Source: a virus. Taken from it: a stretch of 38,034 bases of DNA. The stretch lies in IMG/VR virus record IMGVR_UViG_3300030101_004730, positions 1-38,034 of that record. One strand, written 5' to 3'. Each line of letters opens with the position of its first letter. Position 1 is the first letter of the stretch. Made by a program: the position numbers and the translations under genes. Below are positions 1 through 8,330 of the stretch, piece after piece. The notes beneath the pieces were generated by a model. It was not told where the DNA came from. It worked only from the letters and a program-made list of their open reading frames with translations, and ran no database searches.

Positions 1-98
1 TTGTTCCAGTTTTTTAACTGGTTTGTTCTTTGTAAAAGGGGTATCTATAAAATTCATTTCACCACTTTCAAAAGGTCTGTAATACTTCCAAAATTTAT
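1..98. repeat. Terminal overlap, left copy
   Basis: These 98 bases are identical to 37935-38032; the next base differs (T at 99, C at 38033) and the one after agrees. The gene running off base 1 continues in frame from 37934. This is the signature of a circular or circularly permuted genome whose assembled ends overlap, not of a biological repeat inside a gene. Confidence 0.93.
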
Positions 99-1626
99 TA
101 TGTAAGTTTGCCATACCTTGCGGGGCATTTGGGGAGTATTCACCAGTAATTGCCCCATTTTCGGCCCTTGTGCCGTTCTGGTCTGCTTGTGGTGCTAAGC
201 TGTTGGGGGTAATAGCTACAATGCCATCATTGGGGTATGCCTCTGGGTCATTTATTATGCTTTCAACCTCACTATAAAACTTTGATGTGTTGTAACTTTT
301 TACACCCTCAGAACATGAATTGTTGTACACAATATCAACGCCCGTAAAATCAATACTTGAATCTAAGCTAGGAAAATTTTCAGCTTTTGGTATGTCGCTA
401 TTATCATACTCATACTTGTTTTTTAGCTTGGTATATTTACCGCTTTGTATGGCTGACAAGTCTATAGAACCAATGTTGTTAAGGTCATTATAATGCTCAA
501 TAATCAAACGCTTTGTACCCTCGTCAACCCTCCAAAAACAATTCAATTTTGAACTAATATAGCTATCTAAAATATCCTTTAAACTAATATTTTCAACCGT
601 TGCTGGTTCTGTTGCTGGTGGGTCTTTTACATCGCTTATTGAATGAAATTGTATGGCCTCTGTTGAACTTGGATTGTTGCCCGTTACGGGGTTTAAAATG
701 TTTGTAAGAAATTGTGATTGCAAGTCTAGTTCTGGACAAAATTTATTAAGGCCTAAATCAATAACATCTTTTAACAAACGCCCATTGTCTATTGGTTGGG
801 GTGTTATTGCACTACTAAAATCAACCCATATACCAAAAGCCCCGCCCAGTAGCGGTATGATATCGAAAAATTCCCAGTATTGAGGCGGTACCGCTGTTGG
901 TGGCGGTGGTGTACAATTATTAGTATTACATATTGTAATAGCAAAATTTGGATTGTTTGGTGCTGGCTGTGTAAATATAGGGGGCTTTCTATACCAAACC
1001 GCTAAATTTTCAGATTCACAATTATTAAAAAGCAATTTCCATCCCGTACCCGCTGGGGCTTGTGGCTCGCCACCTTGACAGTATGTTGATTTTGTTTCTC
1101 TGGCATAATAACAAAAAGCTGGTATAAAATTACCTCCAACAAGTTCAAAAAATGGTACTTCTAAACACGTTACACCAGCACCAGAAACATTACCAGTTGC
1201 TAAATATTCAAAATTTGTTCTGTTTGTAATGTACGTACTTGATACAATTTGACGGGCCTCTAATATGTTAAATTCCCTTTCATAATTATCTGTTAAGCAC
1301 TTGTACAAGCTGTCTTGTTTTGGGCTTATTTCAACCCGTTTTTCATCGGGGCTGAAAGAACAATCACGAATTGTGAAATATCCATACCAAACAACAAAAA
1401 CACCCTCGCCGCAAAACTCCTTAATAGTAAGTTCTATTTTCTGGCATTCATCATGCAGCAATATAAAATCATAAGCGGCATTTTTGAAATTTATTGAGCC
1501 GTTCAACTCCTTTACATATTGATAGCTGCCAGCCTCTTGTACTAAGTTTATATCTAAGGTAAAATTACCCGTATTTGTGGGGGTGTATTCTACATCATTT
1601 AAAAAATATTTATATATCGTACTCAT
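1..1626 (-). CDS. Large structural protein, probably tail-associated (N-terminal 542 of 589 residues; crosses contig join)
   Basis: Starts with ATG at 1626 in an ATGA overlap with the stop of the MuF gene and stays open to base 1 (542 codons). Because base 1 equals 37935, reading continues in frame at 37934 and stops at 37791, giving 589 residues. The N-terminal third is a beta-rich stretch beginning MSTIYKYFLNDVEYTP, a proline-rich linker with CTPPPPTAVPP follows, and the rest is acidic and Asn-rich with many cysteines. I do not recognise a family. Its place between the head proteins (portal, MuF) and tail-completion-like genes, and its size, suggest a virion protein, perhaps a neck or tail-tip component. 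Function is inferred from context only. Confidence 0.8.
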   Translation of the reverse strand, partial: MSTIYKYFLNDVEYTPTNTGNFTLDINLVQEAGSYQYVKELNGSINFKNAAYDFILLHDECQKIELTIKEFCGEGVFVVWYGYFTIRDCSFSPDEKRVEISPKQDSLYKCLTDNYEREFNILEARQIVSSTYITNRTNFEYLATGNVSGAGVTCLEVPFFELVGGNFIPAFCYYARETKSTYCQGGEPQAPAGTGWKLLFNNCESENLAVWYRKPPIFTQPAPNNPNFAITICNTNNCTPPPPTAVPPQYWEFFDIIPLLGGAFGIWVDFSSAITPQPIDNGRLLKDVIDLGLNKFCPELDLQSQFLTNILNPVTGNNPSSTEAIQFHSISDVKDPPATEPATVENISLKDILDSYISSKLNCFWRVDEGTKRLIIEHYNDLNNIGSIDLSAIQSGKYTKLKNKYEYDNSDIPKAENFPSLDSSIDFTGVDIVYNNSCSEGVKSYNTSKFYSEVESIINDPEAYPNDGIVAITPNSLAPQADQNGTRAENGAITGEYSPNAPQGMANLHNKFWKYYRPFESGEMNFIDTPFTKNKPVKKLEQ

Positions 1627-2498
1627 GTTACTTTATCAAATTTTGAACGCTCAATGTTTGGGTCTATTTGTTGTGCAAGTTCCCAGCTTACCCAGTCTAA
1701 ATCATGGCGGCAATTATAACCGCCCATATCAATCAAAATGTTATTATTTGGCTTTCTACCCGCCCAAGTTGCTGGGGTATTATTCCAGCCAAGTATCGTT
1801 TCACGGTTGTATAAATTGCCGCTTCTTTGTTGGCAAAAATCACGGGTACTTTTAATCTTACCACCAGCATAAAAAGCATAGTTCAATTTTAGTGCTTTGC
1901 TGTACTGTTCATCAAGGCTTCTTGAATAGCTTTGAAATTGGTCGAAACCATTTTTATAATGATAGCTTTGTACTGAACCTAATTTGTCATTCTTGCCCTT
2001 TATTTGGTCTGTTAATAGCTGTTTTAAGTCTGTTGTTCTTTGCTCTGTTATAATAGAATTTCTAATTGTATTTTGTATGTCTTTTATTATCTCGTTATTA
2101 TCAAAAAGTTCATCAACAAAACCATCTGTAATTGTTTGGCCTCTGCTTATTATACGTTCTTTTGTTGCTTCTGTTGGTTCAAACTTATTAAAGTACTGGT
2201 TTGATAGTCTATTGATGCCAGTGAACTGGTTTTCATAGTATTCAAGCATCGCCAAATCAACAACATTTTTCATGAACTTTTTCAATCCAGAAACATTGTT
2301 TACCTTGTTCAAATTATTAGCCGTATTTGTTAGGCGGTTGTTTCTCATTTGAAAGGTAGGTACCAACATATTCAAAACATAAGCATTTAATTTTCTTTGC
2401 ATACTTGCCGCCCTTGACATTAACCCTTTTTCACTATCCCTTAAATACTTGGAACGCTTGCGGGCTATCTTTCGTAAATCTGACAAATTAGGTGTCAT
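1623..2498 (-). CDS. MuF-type minor head protein
   Basis: A 291-residue protein directly downstream of the portal gene (3-bp gap). The last 100 residues carry the MuF/head-morphogenesis signature: STRDFCQQRSG, then a Trp-rich stretch with WAGRKP, then GGYNCRHDLDWVSWELA with the paired Cys/His typical of the family. The N-terminal 180 residues are mostly helical and charged. Such proteins are capsid-internal minor head proteins made next to the portal. The gene ends in an ATGA overlap with the next gene, implying coupled translation. Confidence 0.85.
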   Translation of the reverse strand: MTPNLSDLRKIARKRSKYLRDSEKGLMSRAASMQRKLNAYVLNMLVPTFQMRNNRLTNTANNLNKVNNVSGLKKFMKNVVDLAMLEYYENQFTGINRLSNQYFNKFEPTEATKERIISRGQTITDGFVDELFDNNEIIKDIQNTIRNSIITEQRTTDLKQLLTDQIKGKNDKLGSVQSYHYKNGFDQFQSYSRSLDEQYSKALKLNYAFYAGGKIKSTRDFCQQRSGNLYNRETILGWNNTPATWAGRKPNNNILIDMGGYNCRHDLDWVSWELAQQIDPNIERSKFDKVT

Positions 2499-2501
2499 GG
2501 C

Positions 2502-4334
2502 TTATTCTGTTTCTGGTTCTTCTGTATCGTCAAAATCTGTAATATTAAACCCCCTAATTTCACGTACTGAATTTTGAGCCGTTGCCATTTCAGCAAATGC
2601 AAGTGCTTTATCTTTTATTATTTCTTTTTGCTGGTTATAATCAAGCAATAAAAAGGCTGGTTCATTGGCCACAATATCTTCAGTAATCTCTTTAAAATTC
2701 AACAATAATGCCTTTTGTGGGCTGCTGTCTGGTAACTGTAAAACAATGTTAGCTTTCAGTTCTGGTGTTAAGTTGCTGAACGGTTCAAATTTCCGCATGA
2801 TGTTATAAATTGTCATGTAACTTGAATCTGTTCTGTTTTGTTTTACAACTATTCTTTTGTTGATGTTTTCAATCACCTCTGGACTGGCCCCCGCTTCTTT
2901 TGCAAGCTTTAAAAGTTGTATCAAATATTCCTCACTTTCAAGGTCATATTCATTGGTGTATAAAAGCTTTGTTTCTAGGTCTTGAACCTCTAAACTTTGG
3001 GCCATAATATCAACCGTAAAGGTGAACAACCTTTGAGGTGATTTAGTAAACTCAAACATGGCATCTTGTGCCGTATCATAGTAGTTTTGTATTTGTGTAG
3101 CCGTTGCCATTGCTCCTTGCTGGTGGCTAATATCCACACCAAAAACAGCCTCTGTAATTTTGGGGGTATATTCTTGTACGTCCTCTTTTTGTTGCTTTAC
3201 AATATCAAAAGGTACATCAACATAAAATACAAAATCTTTTGGCGTTATGCTTATATTTTCGCCGTCCTCACTTGGCAGCTGTACTTCAATAACATCTTGG
3301 CTTGATGTATGCACCTTTTTACCAGAACCCGAACAGCTAGGGCATACATGGCCGCTAGGGTGTAAGATACCACCTTGACAAATGCTGTGTGAATCATCTT
3401 GATAATCACAAGGGGTATAATATTGTACCTTTTGCAAGAAAGCATGGAGGGTTAAAGATAGGTCATATTCAGAACCCCTATTTACTAGCTGTTTGTATTC
3501 CTCTGTCGCACTATCCCAGAATGAAACGTATGTTTGTTTATCTGTGTTTTTATCATGCAAATACCCCACCCTAGTAATTGGTAAACGGTCAATTTCTGAT
3601 TGCTCAAAAGTTACAATAAAAGTCTTTTCATTTACAGTTTCAACATCACCAAAAAAGAACCCCTCATCATCAGTAAATTGCTTGTAAAATTCTGAATATT
3701 GTTGTACATCATCATCAAGTTCAATGGCCATTTCAAGCCCCTCAGAATTAAAATAATAATATACACAAATATTTTTATGATAGGTGGCCCCATCTTTTTG
3801 ATAGCTTACAACCTCAATCAGCTTGCAACAACATTGAACAACCTTACCTTTGTAAATCTTATAGTCTAAAACATCATGAGCCCTAAATATAAAAGGGTTG
3901 AAAGTGTCAACCTCATTAATGCGCTCATGTTGCACCCAGTAAAATGAATTTGGGTCTATGTTGTTATAATATAAAGCGGATTCCTCACACCAATGCAATA
4001 AGCTTTGGCCATCATCACCATAATTCGCCGTAAATTGCCCTATTTTTTGACTTTCTTGTTCATCTTGGTGTGATATATCAAAAGCCAATTTATCTGCCCT
4101 AAAAACCCGTTTAAAAAAGCCTTCTATTTTCCCAGCTATTGACTTAGTTCTATTCTGGGTAATTTCAACCCGCTGCATTTTCTGTTGGTCTGTTTCTCTG
4201 GGCTTGTAGTTAACTATCAATTCACCGTACCCCTCACCCGTCACAATTTGGCTGTAAAAGTGCGCTAGTTCACACGTATAATCATAATGCTTGTGAGTAT
4301 ACCCCTCAATACATTTTTCTAAATTCTGATTCAT
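2502..4334 (-). CDS. Portal protein with an inserted zinc-ribbon-like Cys cluster
   Basis: A 610-residue protein in the portal position, after terminase and before MuF. It has the acidic N-terminus and long central helices with a Gln-rich stretch (VDISHQQGAMATATQIQN) seen in SPP1-gp6-like portals, followed by a long helical C-terminal region. It would form the dodecameric DNA channel to which terminase docks. Odd feature: residues 309-334 contain C309, C319, C331 and C334, the last two in CPSCSGSGKK, resembling half of a DnaJ-type zinc motif. This suggests a metal-bound insert in the clip or wing region. The ATG at 4334 is the first good start; a small gap separates it from the upstream basic-protein gene. 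Confidence 0.85.
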   Translation of the reverse strand: MNQNLEKCIEGYTHKHYDYTCELAHFYSQIVTGEGYGELIVNYKPRETDQQKMQRVEITQNRTKSIAGKIEGFFKRVFRADKLAFDISHQDEQESQKIGQFTANYGDDGQSLLHWCEESALYYNNIDPNSFYWVQHERINEVDTFNPFIFRAHDVLDYKIYKGKVVQCCCKLIEVVSYQKDGATYHKNICVYYYFNSEGLEMAIELDDDVQQYSEFYKQFTDDEGFFFGDVETVNEKTFIVTFEQSEIDRLPITRVGYLHDKNTDKQTYVSFWDSATEEYKQLVNRGSEYDLSLTLHAFLQKVQYYTPCDYQDDSHSICQGGILHPSGHVCPSCSGSGKKVHTSSQDVIEVQLPSEDGENISITPKDFVFYVDVPFDIVKQQKEDVQEYTPKITEAVFGVDISHQQGAMATATQIQNYYDTAQDAMFEFTKSPQRLFTFTVDIMAQSLEVQDLETKLLYTNEYDLESEEYLIQLLKLAKEAGASPEVIENINKRIVVKQNRTDSSYMTIYNIMRKFEPFSNLTPELKANIVLQLPDSSPQKALLLNFKEITEDIVANEPAFLLLDYNQQKEIIKDKALAFAEMATAQNSVREIRGFNITDFDDTEEPETE

Positions 4335-4413
4335 TTTTTACCTTTTTTGATTCGTGTTTTTTTGTTAGTCTTTACACGTTGACCCCGTTTGGGGTATTTA
4401 GTCTTTTTACCTT

Positions 4414-4800
4414 TCATCTTACTCTAGATTTTTTTGTATTTGGTGTCACCTTATTTGGTGTTTTGAGTTTCTTTTTTGCTGTTGCTGCCCTCTGGCTCTT
4501 AGTCAATTTTTTAGCTGTCTTTGTTGGTAGGCATCTGTATTGTTTGCCCGTGCTGGTTCTTTTACTACCACAAGGGCCGACAATCTTACCCGCTGAATTT
4601 ATAGCCACCCATTTTTCATTTTGCCAGCTTTGGAGGCTTGAACCCTTTTTGGTTCCAGAATATTTGCCGCCAGCTTTTTTGTATCTATTGACTAATTGTT
4701 GGCTTGCTCTGGCTGACCACCTTTGGCCCTTTCTTTTTAGTTCGCTTTTGATACGACTTTTAATAGAATCATAAAGCTTTTTGTTCTTAGGTTCTGGCAT
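4414..4800 (-). CDS. Small basic DUF5872-like protein
   Basis: A 128-residue, very Lys/Arg-rich protein between terminase and portal. The first 60 residues follow the pattern I associate with DUF5872: KLYDSIKSRIK, RWSARASQQLVNRYK, AGGKYSG, then LQSWQNEKWV. The C-terminal half has a Cys pair (GPCGSKRT, YRCLPTK) and a poly-basic tail. The role is unknown; such proteins occur in dsDNA phages and some large eukaryotic viruses. It is third of three consecutive small basic genes, so a virion- or DNA-associated role is a reasonable guess. Confidence 0.7.
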   Translation of the reverse strand: MPEPKNKKLYDSIKSRIKSELKRKGQRWSARASQQLVNRYKKAGGKYSGTKKGSSLQSWQNEKWVAINSAGKIVGPCGSKRTSTGKQYRCLPTKTAKKLTKSQRAATAKKKLKTPNKVTPNTKKSRVR

Positions 4801-4805
4801 AACTT

Positions 4806-5096
4806 TTATTTTTTCATACTTTTTTTACCGTTACAATTCCACAGCATACGTGCAAAATCATTGGGTGTTGCCCCCTTTTGTGTTGACTTGATACCAGCGG
4901 AACGGGCACAATAAGAATCGCCCCGTTTTGTGGCTGGGCCTACCTTGTACCCCTTAGCCCCAAACTGTATTGTTTTACCTTTACCGCTTATGGGTGTGGC
5001 CTTATATTTTTTACCTTTTCGAGTGCCAGCACCTATTCTGTATTTCTTACCTTTTACTGTAACTATTTTACCAATTTGTATTCTACTTTTTGCCAT
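4806..5096 (-). CDS. Small basic protein with SYCARS...W-C motif
   Basis: A 96-residue protein. I start it at ATG 5096, which overlaps the preceding stop as ATGA, rather than at the GTG three bases upstream. The first 55 residues are a Gly/Lys-rich basic repeat (KGKKYRIGAG, KGKKYKATPISGKGK); the end carries GDSYCARSAGIK then ARMLWNCNGKKS. The SxCARSxG...W-C arrangement recalls small basic proteins such as DUF6321 found in phages and algal viruses; this is from memory, not a search. Function unknown. Confidence 0.7.
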   Translation of the reverse strand: MAKSRIQIGKIVTVKGKKYRIGAGTRKGKKYKATPISGKGKTIQFGAKGYKVGPATKRGDSYCARSAGIKSTQKGATPNDFARMLWNCNGKKSMKK

Positions 5097-5296
5097 CACT
5101 TACCAACTTTTTTCATTGCCATATTATGAGCAAAATTAAAACTTAAACCTTGTTTCATTAGTTTTTCCATTTCGTTCATATGCTTTTTTGTATGATGTAC
5201 AGAATGCAATTTTAATTTTGCCTTTTGTGCTTTGGTTAATCCTTTTTTCATTTTTGCCTTTTTTCGGCTTGTTGATTTATTGTTGTATTTTTTCAT
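5096..5296 (-). CDS. Small basic His/Lys-rich protein
   Basis: A 66-residue protein starting at ATG 5296, four bases after the large terminase stop. The N-terminal half is almost purely basic (KSTSRKKAKMKKGLTK). The C-terminal half, HHTKKHMNEMEKLMKQG followed by SFNFAHNMAMKKVGK, is an amphipathic helical pair of a type recurring in phage structural clusters. It heads the run of three basic proteins between terL and the portal gene. Function unknown. Confidence 0.7.
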   Translation of the reverse strand: MKKYNNKSTSRKKAKMKKGLTKAQKAKLKLHSVHHTKKHMNEMEKLMKQGLSFNFAHNMAMKKVGK

Positions 5297-5300
5297 AGTT

Positions 5301-6884
5301 TTACTTTTTAATTTTTGCCAAATACCCTACACTTTTAGGGTGACATAAAAAATATTCAAATGCTTGTAACATATGCCCTCTAGGCTCATGTCCATCTTTG
5401 TTTTTAGGCTTGGCCAATTTACCGTTTGCATCTTGTGTGCATTCTTGCAAATCTTGTATCAATTCATCACATTTGGGGTCAATCAATATTCGTACTGGAT
5501 AATTACCCTCTAAAAGTTCATTCAAAAAAACCCGTCTACCAAGCATCCCAGCCCCTATACTTCTGTACTGGGGGTTTCTGTTTGGGATTCTCTTTTGAAC
5601 ATTGGCTTTGGCTGCTATACTCAAACCGCTTAATAAATCTGAAAATAACGTTTTTGTTTTGGTGGTGTTTGCAGTTGTACTGATACCAGTATTATTGTTT
5701 CCGCTTGCATCACCATACAAGAAAAAGCCCGTTTCAATTTGTGGGTATTTTGCTTCAAAGAATTTGCCCAATGCTTGAGCCGAATTATTGGGGCTAGATA
5801 AGGCAAATTGATGAATTATTGATATTTCCCAGTATTCTGAATAATTTTTCCAGAAACCGTCCTTAATGTATTCCATCTGTATTGCAAGCCCAGACATATA
5901 AGGTGACGTATTAAAGTCCACCGTATAATGTAAAGGTACAAAATTTTTGTAACTTATTTCTTTAACTATACGTCCATATTTGAAACCCGTTGCATACTGG
6001 GTTGATTTATTTGGTTTGGGGTCACCTTGATATAGGGCATTGAATGTTCTAGGATTAGCCCTAGCAATATTCATTATTTTTTCTTTTGAGTGCTGCTCTG
6101 GCCATAATGCTTGACCGTATGCTCTAGGGTCGTTTATATCTGTTGTATTTTGCTTGATAGCCTCCAACCTTAGTACTTGCCACCCATCGGGCATTTTGTT
6201 TAAAATTTGGCCGCATAAATCATTCTTGTGCCATCTGGTCATGGTAATTAATTGCTGGCTGTCATTGTGCAAACGTGTTAAAAGTACATTTGTGTACCAT
6301 TCCCATTTTCTTGCTTGGTCTGTCAAGCTGTTACCCTCAATAGCATCCTTTACGGGGTCATCAATTATGGCTATATCAACCGTTGTACCAGTCAATGAAC
6401 CACCAACCCCAACCGACTTATAAAAGCCCCTAAAATTGACCGTTTCAAACATATCAGAATTTCTAAGATAAGAACCGCTTATTGTTTTGACATTGGTTGA
6501 ATTTAGCTTGGTATCTGGAAATACTTCTTTATATTCTTTTTCATCAATGATTCTTTGTACATCACGGTTGAAAGACTTGGCAAGGTCTGAGGAATAAGAA
6601 CACCCCACAATTTTAAGTTTTGGGTTTTTTCCTAAAAGATAAGCTGGTAGCCGCCTTGATGTCAATTCTGATTTGCCGTGCTGGGGCGGCATGAATACCA
6701 TTAGCTTTTTAATCTCACCAGCTGCAAATTTTTGCAAGTGCTGGGCCAACAATTCATGATGCCAGTTTGTTTGATAGTCTGGCTTTGTGTGGGTCACAAA
6801 GTTAATGAATTTACGCCTCGCCCTCTCCGCTTGTATCTGGTTGAATGATGGCAGATAATTTGGCAAATTGTTCAAGTTGTTCAT
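5301..6884 (-). CDS. terL: Terminase large subunit
   Basis: A 527-residue packaging motor. Walker A is MPPQHGKSE (about residues 65-73), Walker B is VDIAIIDDP (169-177), and TMTRW follows as the coupling motif. The C-terminal RNase H-like nuclease domain shows HYTVDFNTSPY and FFLYGDASGNNN, supplying the expected acidic residues. It cuts and pumps phage DNA through the portal. The ATG at 6884 lies inside the terS gene (74-bp overlap); no later in-frame ATG precedes Walker A, so this start is kept. Length and order (terS-terL-portal) are normal. Confidence 0.95.
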   Translation of the reverse strand: MNNLNNLPNYLPSFNQIQAERARRKFINFVTHTKPDYQTNWHHELLAQHLQKFAAGEIKKLMVFMPPQHGKSELTSRRLPAYLLGKNPKLKIVGCSYSSDLAKSFNRDVQRIIDEKEYKEVFPDTKLNSTNVKTISGSYLRNSDMFETVNFRGFYKSVGVGGSLTGTTVDIAIIDDPVKDAIEGNSLTDQARKWEWYTNVLLTRLHNDSQQLITMTRWHKNDLCGQILNKMPDGWQVLRLEAIKQNTTDINDPRAYGQALWPEQHSKEKIMNIARANPRTFNALYQGDPKPNKSTQYATGFKYGRIVKEISYKNFVPLHYTVDFNTSPYMSGLAIQMEYIKDGFWKNYSEYWEISIIHQFALSSPNNSAQALGKFFEAKYPQIETGFFLYGDASGNNNTGISTTANTTKTKTLFSDLLSGLSIAAKANVQKRIPNRNPQYRSIGAGMLGRRVFLNELLEGNYPVRILIDPKCDELIQDLQECTQDANGKLAKPKNKDGHEPRGHMLQAFEYFLCHPKSVGYLAKIKK

Positions 6885-7212
6885 CTGTCAAATTTGAAAG
6901 GTCAAAACTGTTAGTATTTTTGTTTTCGCTCACCACCTCTTTTTTGTCGGTCTGGCCTAGTCTGTTTTTGCCTAGCCAAATTTGCATAGGTACTGAACCA
7001 TTTAAAGCAGAATCAAATTGTTTGGCTTTTAACAAGCTGTCACCTTTTGCCCTTTTTTGGGCTTTATAATCACAAAATTCACTTTTCTTTTCTTTCTTAC
7101 ATTTTAGTGATAATGTATTGAAATGTATGCCAATATGGGCTGCAATTTCTGTTCCATCACATCCAGCCTCTAGCAATTCATCTACTAAATCCCAGTTAAT
7201 TTTAACAGCCAT
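6811..7212 (-). CDS. terS: Terminase small subunit
   Basis: A 133-residue protein immediately upstream of terL and overlapping it by 74 bp. Residues about 10-40 form a helix-turn-helix (LVDELLEAGCDGTEIAAHIG), followed by QIWLGKNRLGQTDK, a pattern common in small terminases, and an acidic tail likely to contact TerL. It would recognise the packaging site and nucleate the terminase complex. Start ATG 7212. Confidence 0.85.
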   Translation of the reverse strand: MAVKINWDLVDELLEAGCDGTEIAAHIGIHFNTLSLKCKKEKKSEFCDYKAQKRAKGDSLLKAKQFDSALNGSVPMQIWLGKNRLGQTDKKEVVSENKNTNSFDLSNLTDEQLEQFAKLSAIIQPDTSGEGEA

Positions 7213-7215
7213 AAT

Positions 7216-7536
7216 TCATTTTTTATTCTTTATAAAAGTACCGTTTACTGTTACACCCTTTCTATCTTTAATTTCATGCCATGCAAACTGCAAACATTGT
7301 TCAATGTTCATGCCTTGTGTTTCTGCAAGTATTATCAAAGTCACTAATACATCACCAATTGAATCTTTGATGTTTTCGGTGTCGTTTTTTAGCAATGCAC
7401 TTGCTAGTTCACCCATTTCTTCAAAGGACTTTAAAAGCTGGCTTTTTGCATTGTCTGGGTTTGTTATGTTTTTTTCAATTGCCCAGTCTAAAATCTTATT
7501 TTGTAAATCAATTATTTTGGGTTTGGTTGTATTCAT
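7216..7536 (-). CDS. MazG-like nucleotide pyrophosphohydrolase
   Basis: A 106-residue all-helical protein with the MazG core: FEEMGELASALL (E39, E40, E43) followed by IKDSIGDVLVTLIIL (D58, D62), the metal-binding ExxE...ExxD-like set. Family members hydrolyse (d)NTPs or (p)ppGpp-type nucleotides; phage versions are thought to adjust host nucleotide pools or stringent signalling. It ends 4 bp before terS and overlaps the upstream gene by 29 bp, so it is carried at the head of the packaging operon. Confidence 0.8.
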   Translation of the reverse strand: MNTTKPKIIDLQNKILDWAIEKNITNPDNAKSQLLKSFEEMGELASALLKNDTENIKDSIGDVLVTLIILAETQGMNIEQCLQFAWHEIKDRKGVTVNGTFIKNKK

Positions 7537-7771
7537 TTTCTTGTTTTTCTAGTATTTCAATAATCTGGTTTTCATCCTCTTTTGTTAGCTGGCTGTATAT
7601 TGTATGCACAACCTCAGCTAAAGTTTTTCTTACTCTTTTTTCTGTATATGTCAACCCCCCGTTTTTCACCTCCATTTTTTGAATGTATTCTAATGAATTT
7701 ATAAGATATTGAGCCAAGTCAAAACCTTGAAATGATGTTATGTTTAATTGTATGTTTTTAAGCTTTGTCAT
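7508..7771 (-). CDS. Small protein of unknown function
   Basis: An 87-residue protein, helical by composition, rich in Glu/Lys/Asn, with no motif I recognise. It is the first gene after the terminator at 7790-7824, so it probably marks the start of the late transcript, and it overlaps the MazG-like gene by 29 bp. Start ATG 7771. Confidence 0.65.
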   Translation of the reverse strand: MTKLKNIQLNITSFQGFDLAQYLINSLEYIQKMEVKNGGLTYTEKRVRKTLAEVVHTIYSQLTKEDENQIIEILEKQENEYNQTQNN

Positions 7772-7789
7772 TGTTGGTTTTTTGGTATT

Positions 7790-7824
7790 AAAAAAGGCGG
7801 CGCATTCACAACAACGGCACCGCC
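7790..7824 (-). terminator. Rho-independent terminator
   Basis: On the minus strand an 8-bp GC-rich stem (GGCGGTGC with GCGCCGCC, one G-U pair) with a 13-nt loop is followed directly by TTTTTT. It separates the early block (RHH gene and its partner) from the late block starting at 7771. Confidence 0.85.
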
Positions 7825-7860
7825 CTTAACTTAAAATCAAGGCTCATGAAAAACCTTTAT

Positions 7861-7918
7861 ATCTGGCCTTTATTCTTACTAACCTTTCTTGTTAAAAAAA
7901 AAATTATAATTGCCAGAT
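7861..7918. other. Long-range inverted repeat ATCTGGC/GCCAGAT
   Basis: A perfect 7-bp inverted repeat (7861-7867 and 7912-7918) flanks a 44-nt loop that includes a run of ten A on the plus strand. It lies in the non-coding gap between the coiled-coil gene and the terminator. Only a 13-codon ORF is present here, which I do not accept as a gene. It may be an RNA structure or operator at the early/late border. Confidence 0.35.
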
Positions 7919-7932
7919 GTTATCTAATTTAC

Positions 7933-8169
7933 TTATTTATTCTGTGCTTTGGCTACCGCTTTTTCAATAGTTTCTATAAGGTCAATCAATAAACGTCCAT
8001 AAGCAAAAAAGCGTTTGAAAGGCCCCATTTTTTTAATCTCTTCAACCTTAGCAATCAAAGCATCTTGAAACTCGTTTTGTTCTTTTATTATCTGTTTGTT
8101 AGTTTCTTTAAGTGTATCATTTTCGATTTCTAGATGCTGTATTTTTTGTTGTGCTTGTACTATGTTCAT
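7933..8169 (-). CDS. Small coiled-coil protein
   Basis: A 78-residue protein. Residues 1-47 form a clear coiled coil (QAQQKIQHLEIENDTLKE then KVEEIKKM); the rest is amphipathic and basic (GPFKRFFAYGRLL). It overlaps the RHH gene by 53 bp in another frame and probably shares its transcript. Function unknown; it could oligomerise with its neighbour. Confidence 0.65.
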   Translation of the reverse strand: MNIVQAQQKIQHLEIENDTLKETNKQIIKEQNEFQDALIAKVEEIKKMGPFKRFFAYGRLLIDLIETIEKAVAKAQNK

Positions 8170-8326
8170 TTTTACTTTTTACGTGATTTCTTAATATTAT
8201 GCCTATGTAGTTTGATAGGCTTCTGCCCTCCTCGTATGCCAACATTCGTATCTGTTCAACCAAGCCTTTGTTCTGGGCTGATTCTACAAACGTACATGAA
8301 TTTCTTTTTGTGCTTAATTTACTCAT
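8117..8326 (-). CDS. Ribbon-helix-helix DNA-binding protein
   Basis: A 69-residue protein with the RHH/Arc-CopG shape: a short polar strand near residues 8-14, then helices at about 17-32 (LVEQIRMLAYEEGRSLS) and 36-50 (NYIGIILRNHV), and a basic disordered tail. RHH dimers bind operator DNA, so this is the best candidate for a phage transcription regulator. Its start is almost at the expected transcript start of the promoter at 8331-8362 (see there). It overlaps the coiled-coil gene downstream. Confidence 0.7.
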   Translation of the reverse strand: MSKLSTKRNSCTFVESAQNKGLVEQIRMLAYEEGRSLSNYIGIILRNHVKSKNEHSTSTTKNTASRNRK

Positions 8327-8330
8327 GCAT

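Noticed and set aside
1-98. Direct terminal repeats as packaged ends (T7- or T5-like DTR)
   Set aside because: Length is close to a typical assembly overlap and lies inside a coding sequence; circular assembly is the simpler reading. Read coverage would decide.
3251-3445. Minus-strand ORF of 64 codons within the portal gene
   Set aside because: Alternative frame inside the portal gene with no start context; the Cys-rich look comes from the real frame's Cys cluster region.
4379-4774. Plus-strand ORF of 131 codons
   Set aside because: Antisense shadow of the basic-protein gene at 4414-4800: Lys/Arg codons read backwards give Phe/Leu. No plus-strand promoter or leader.
7118-7552. Plus-strand ORF of 144 codons
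   Set aside because: Spans terS and MazG-like genes on the opposite strand, with no motif or start context.
7824-7840. 13-codon ORF (ATG at about 7847) before the late genes
   Set aside because: Too short, overlaps the terminator stem, and no leader motif; likely chance.
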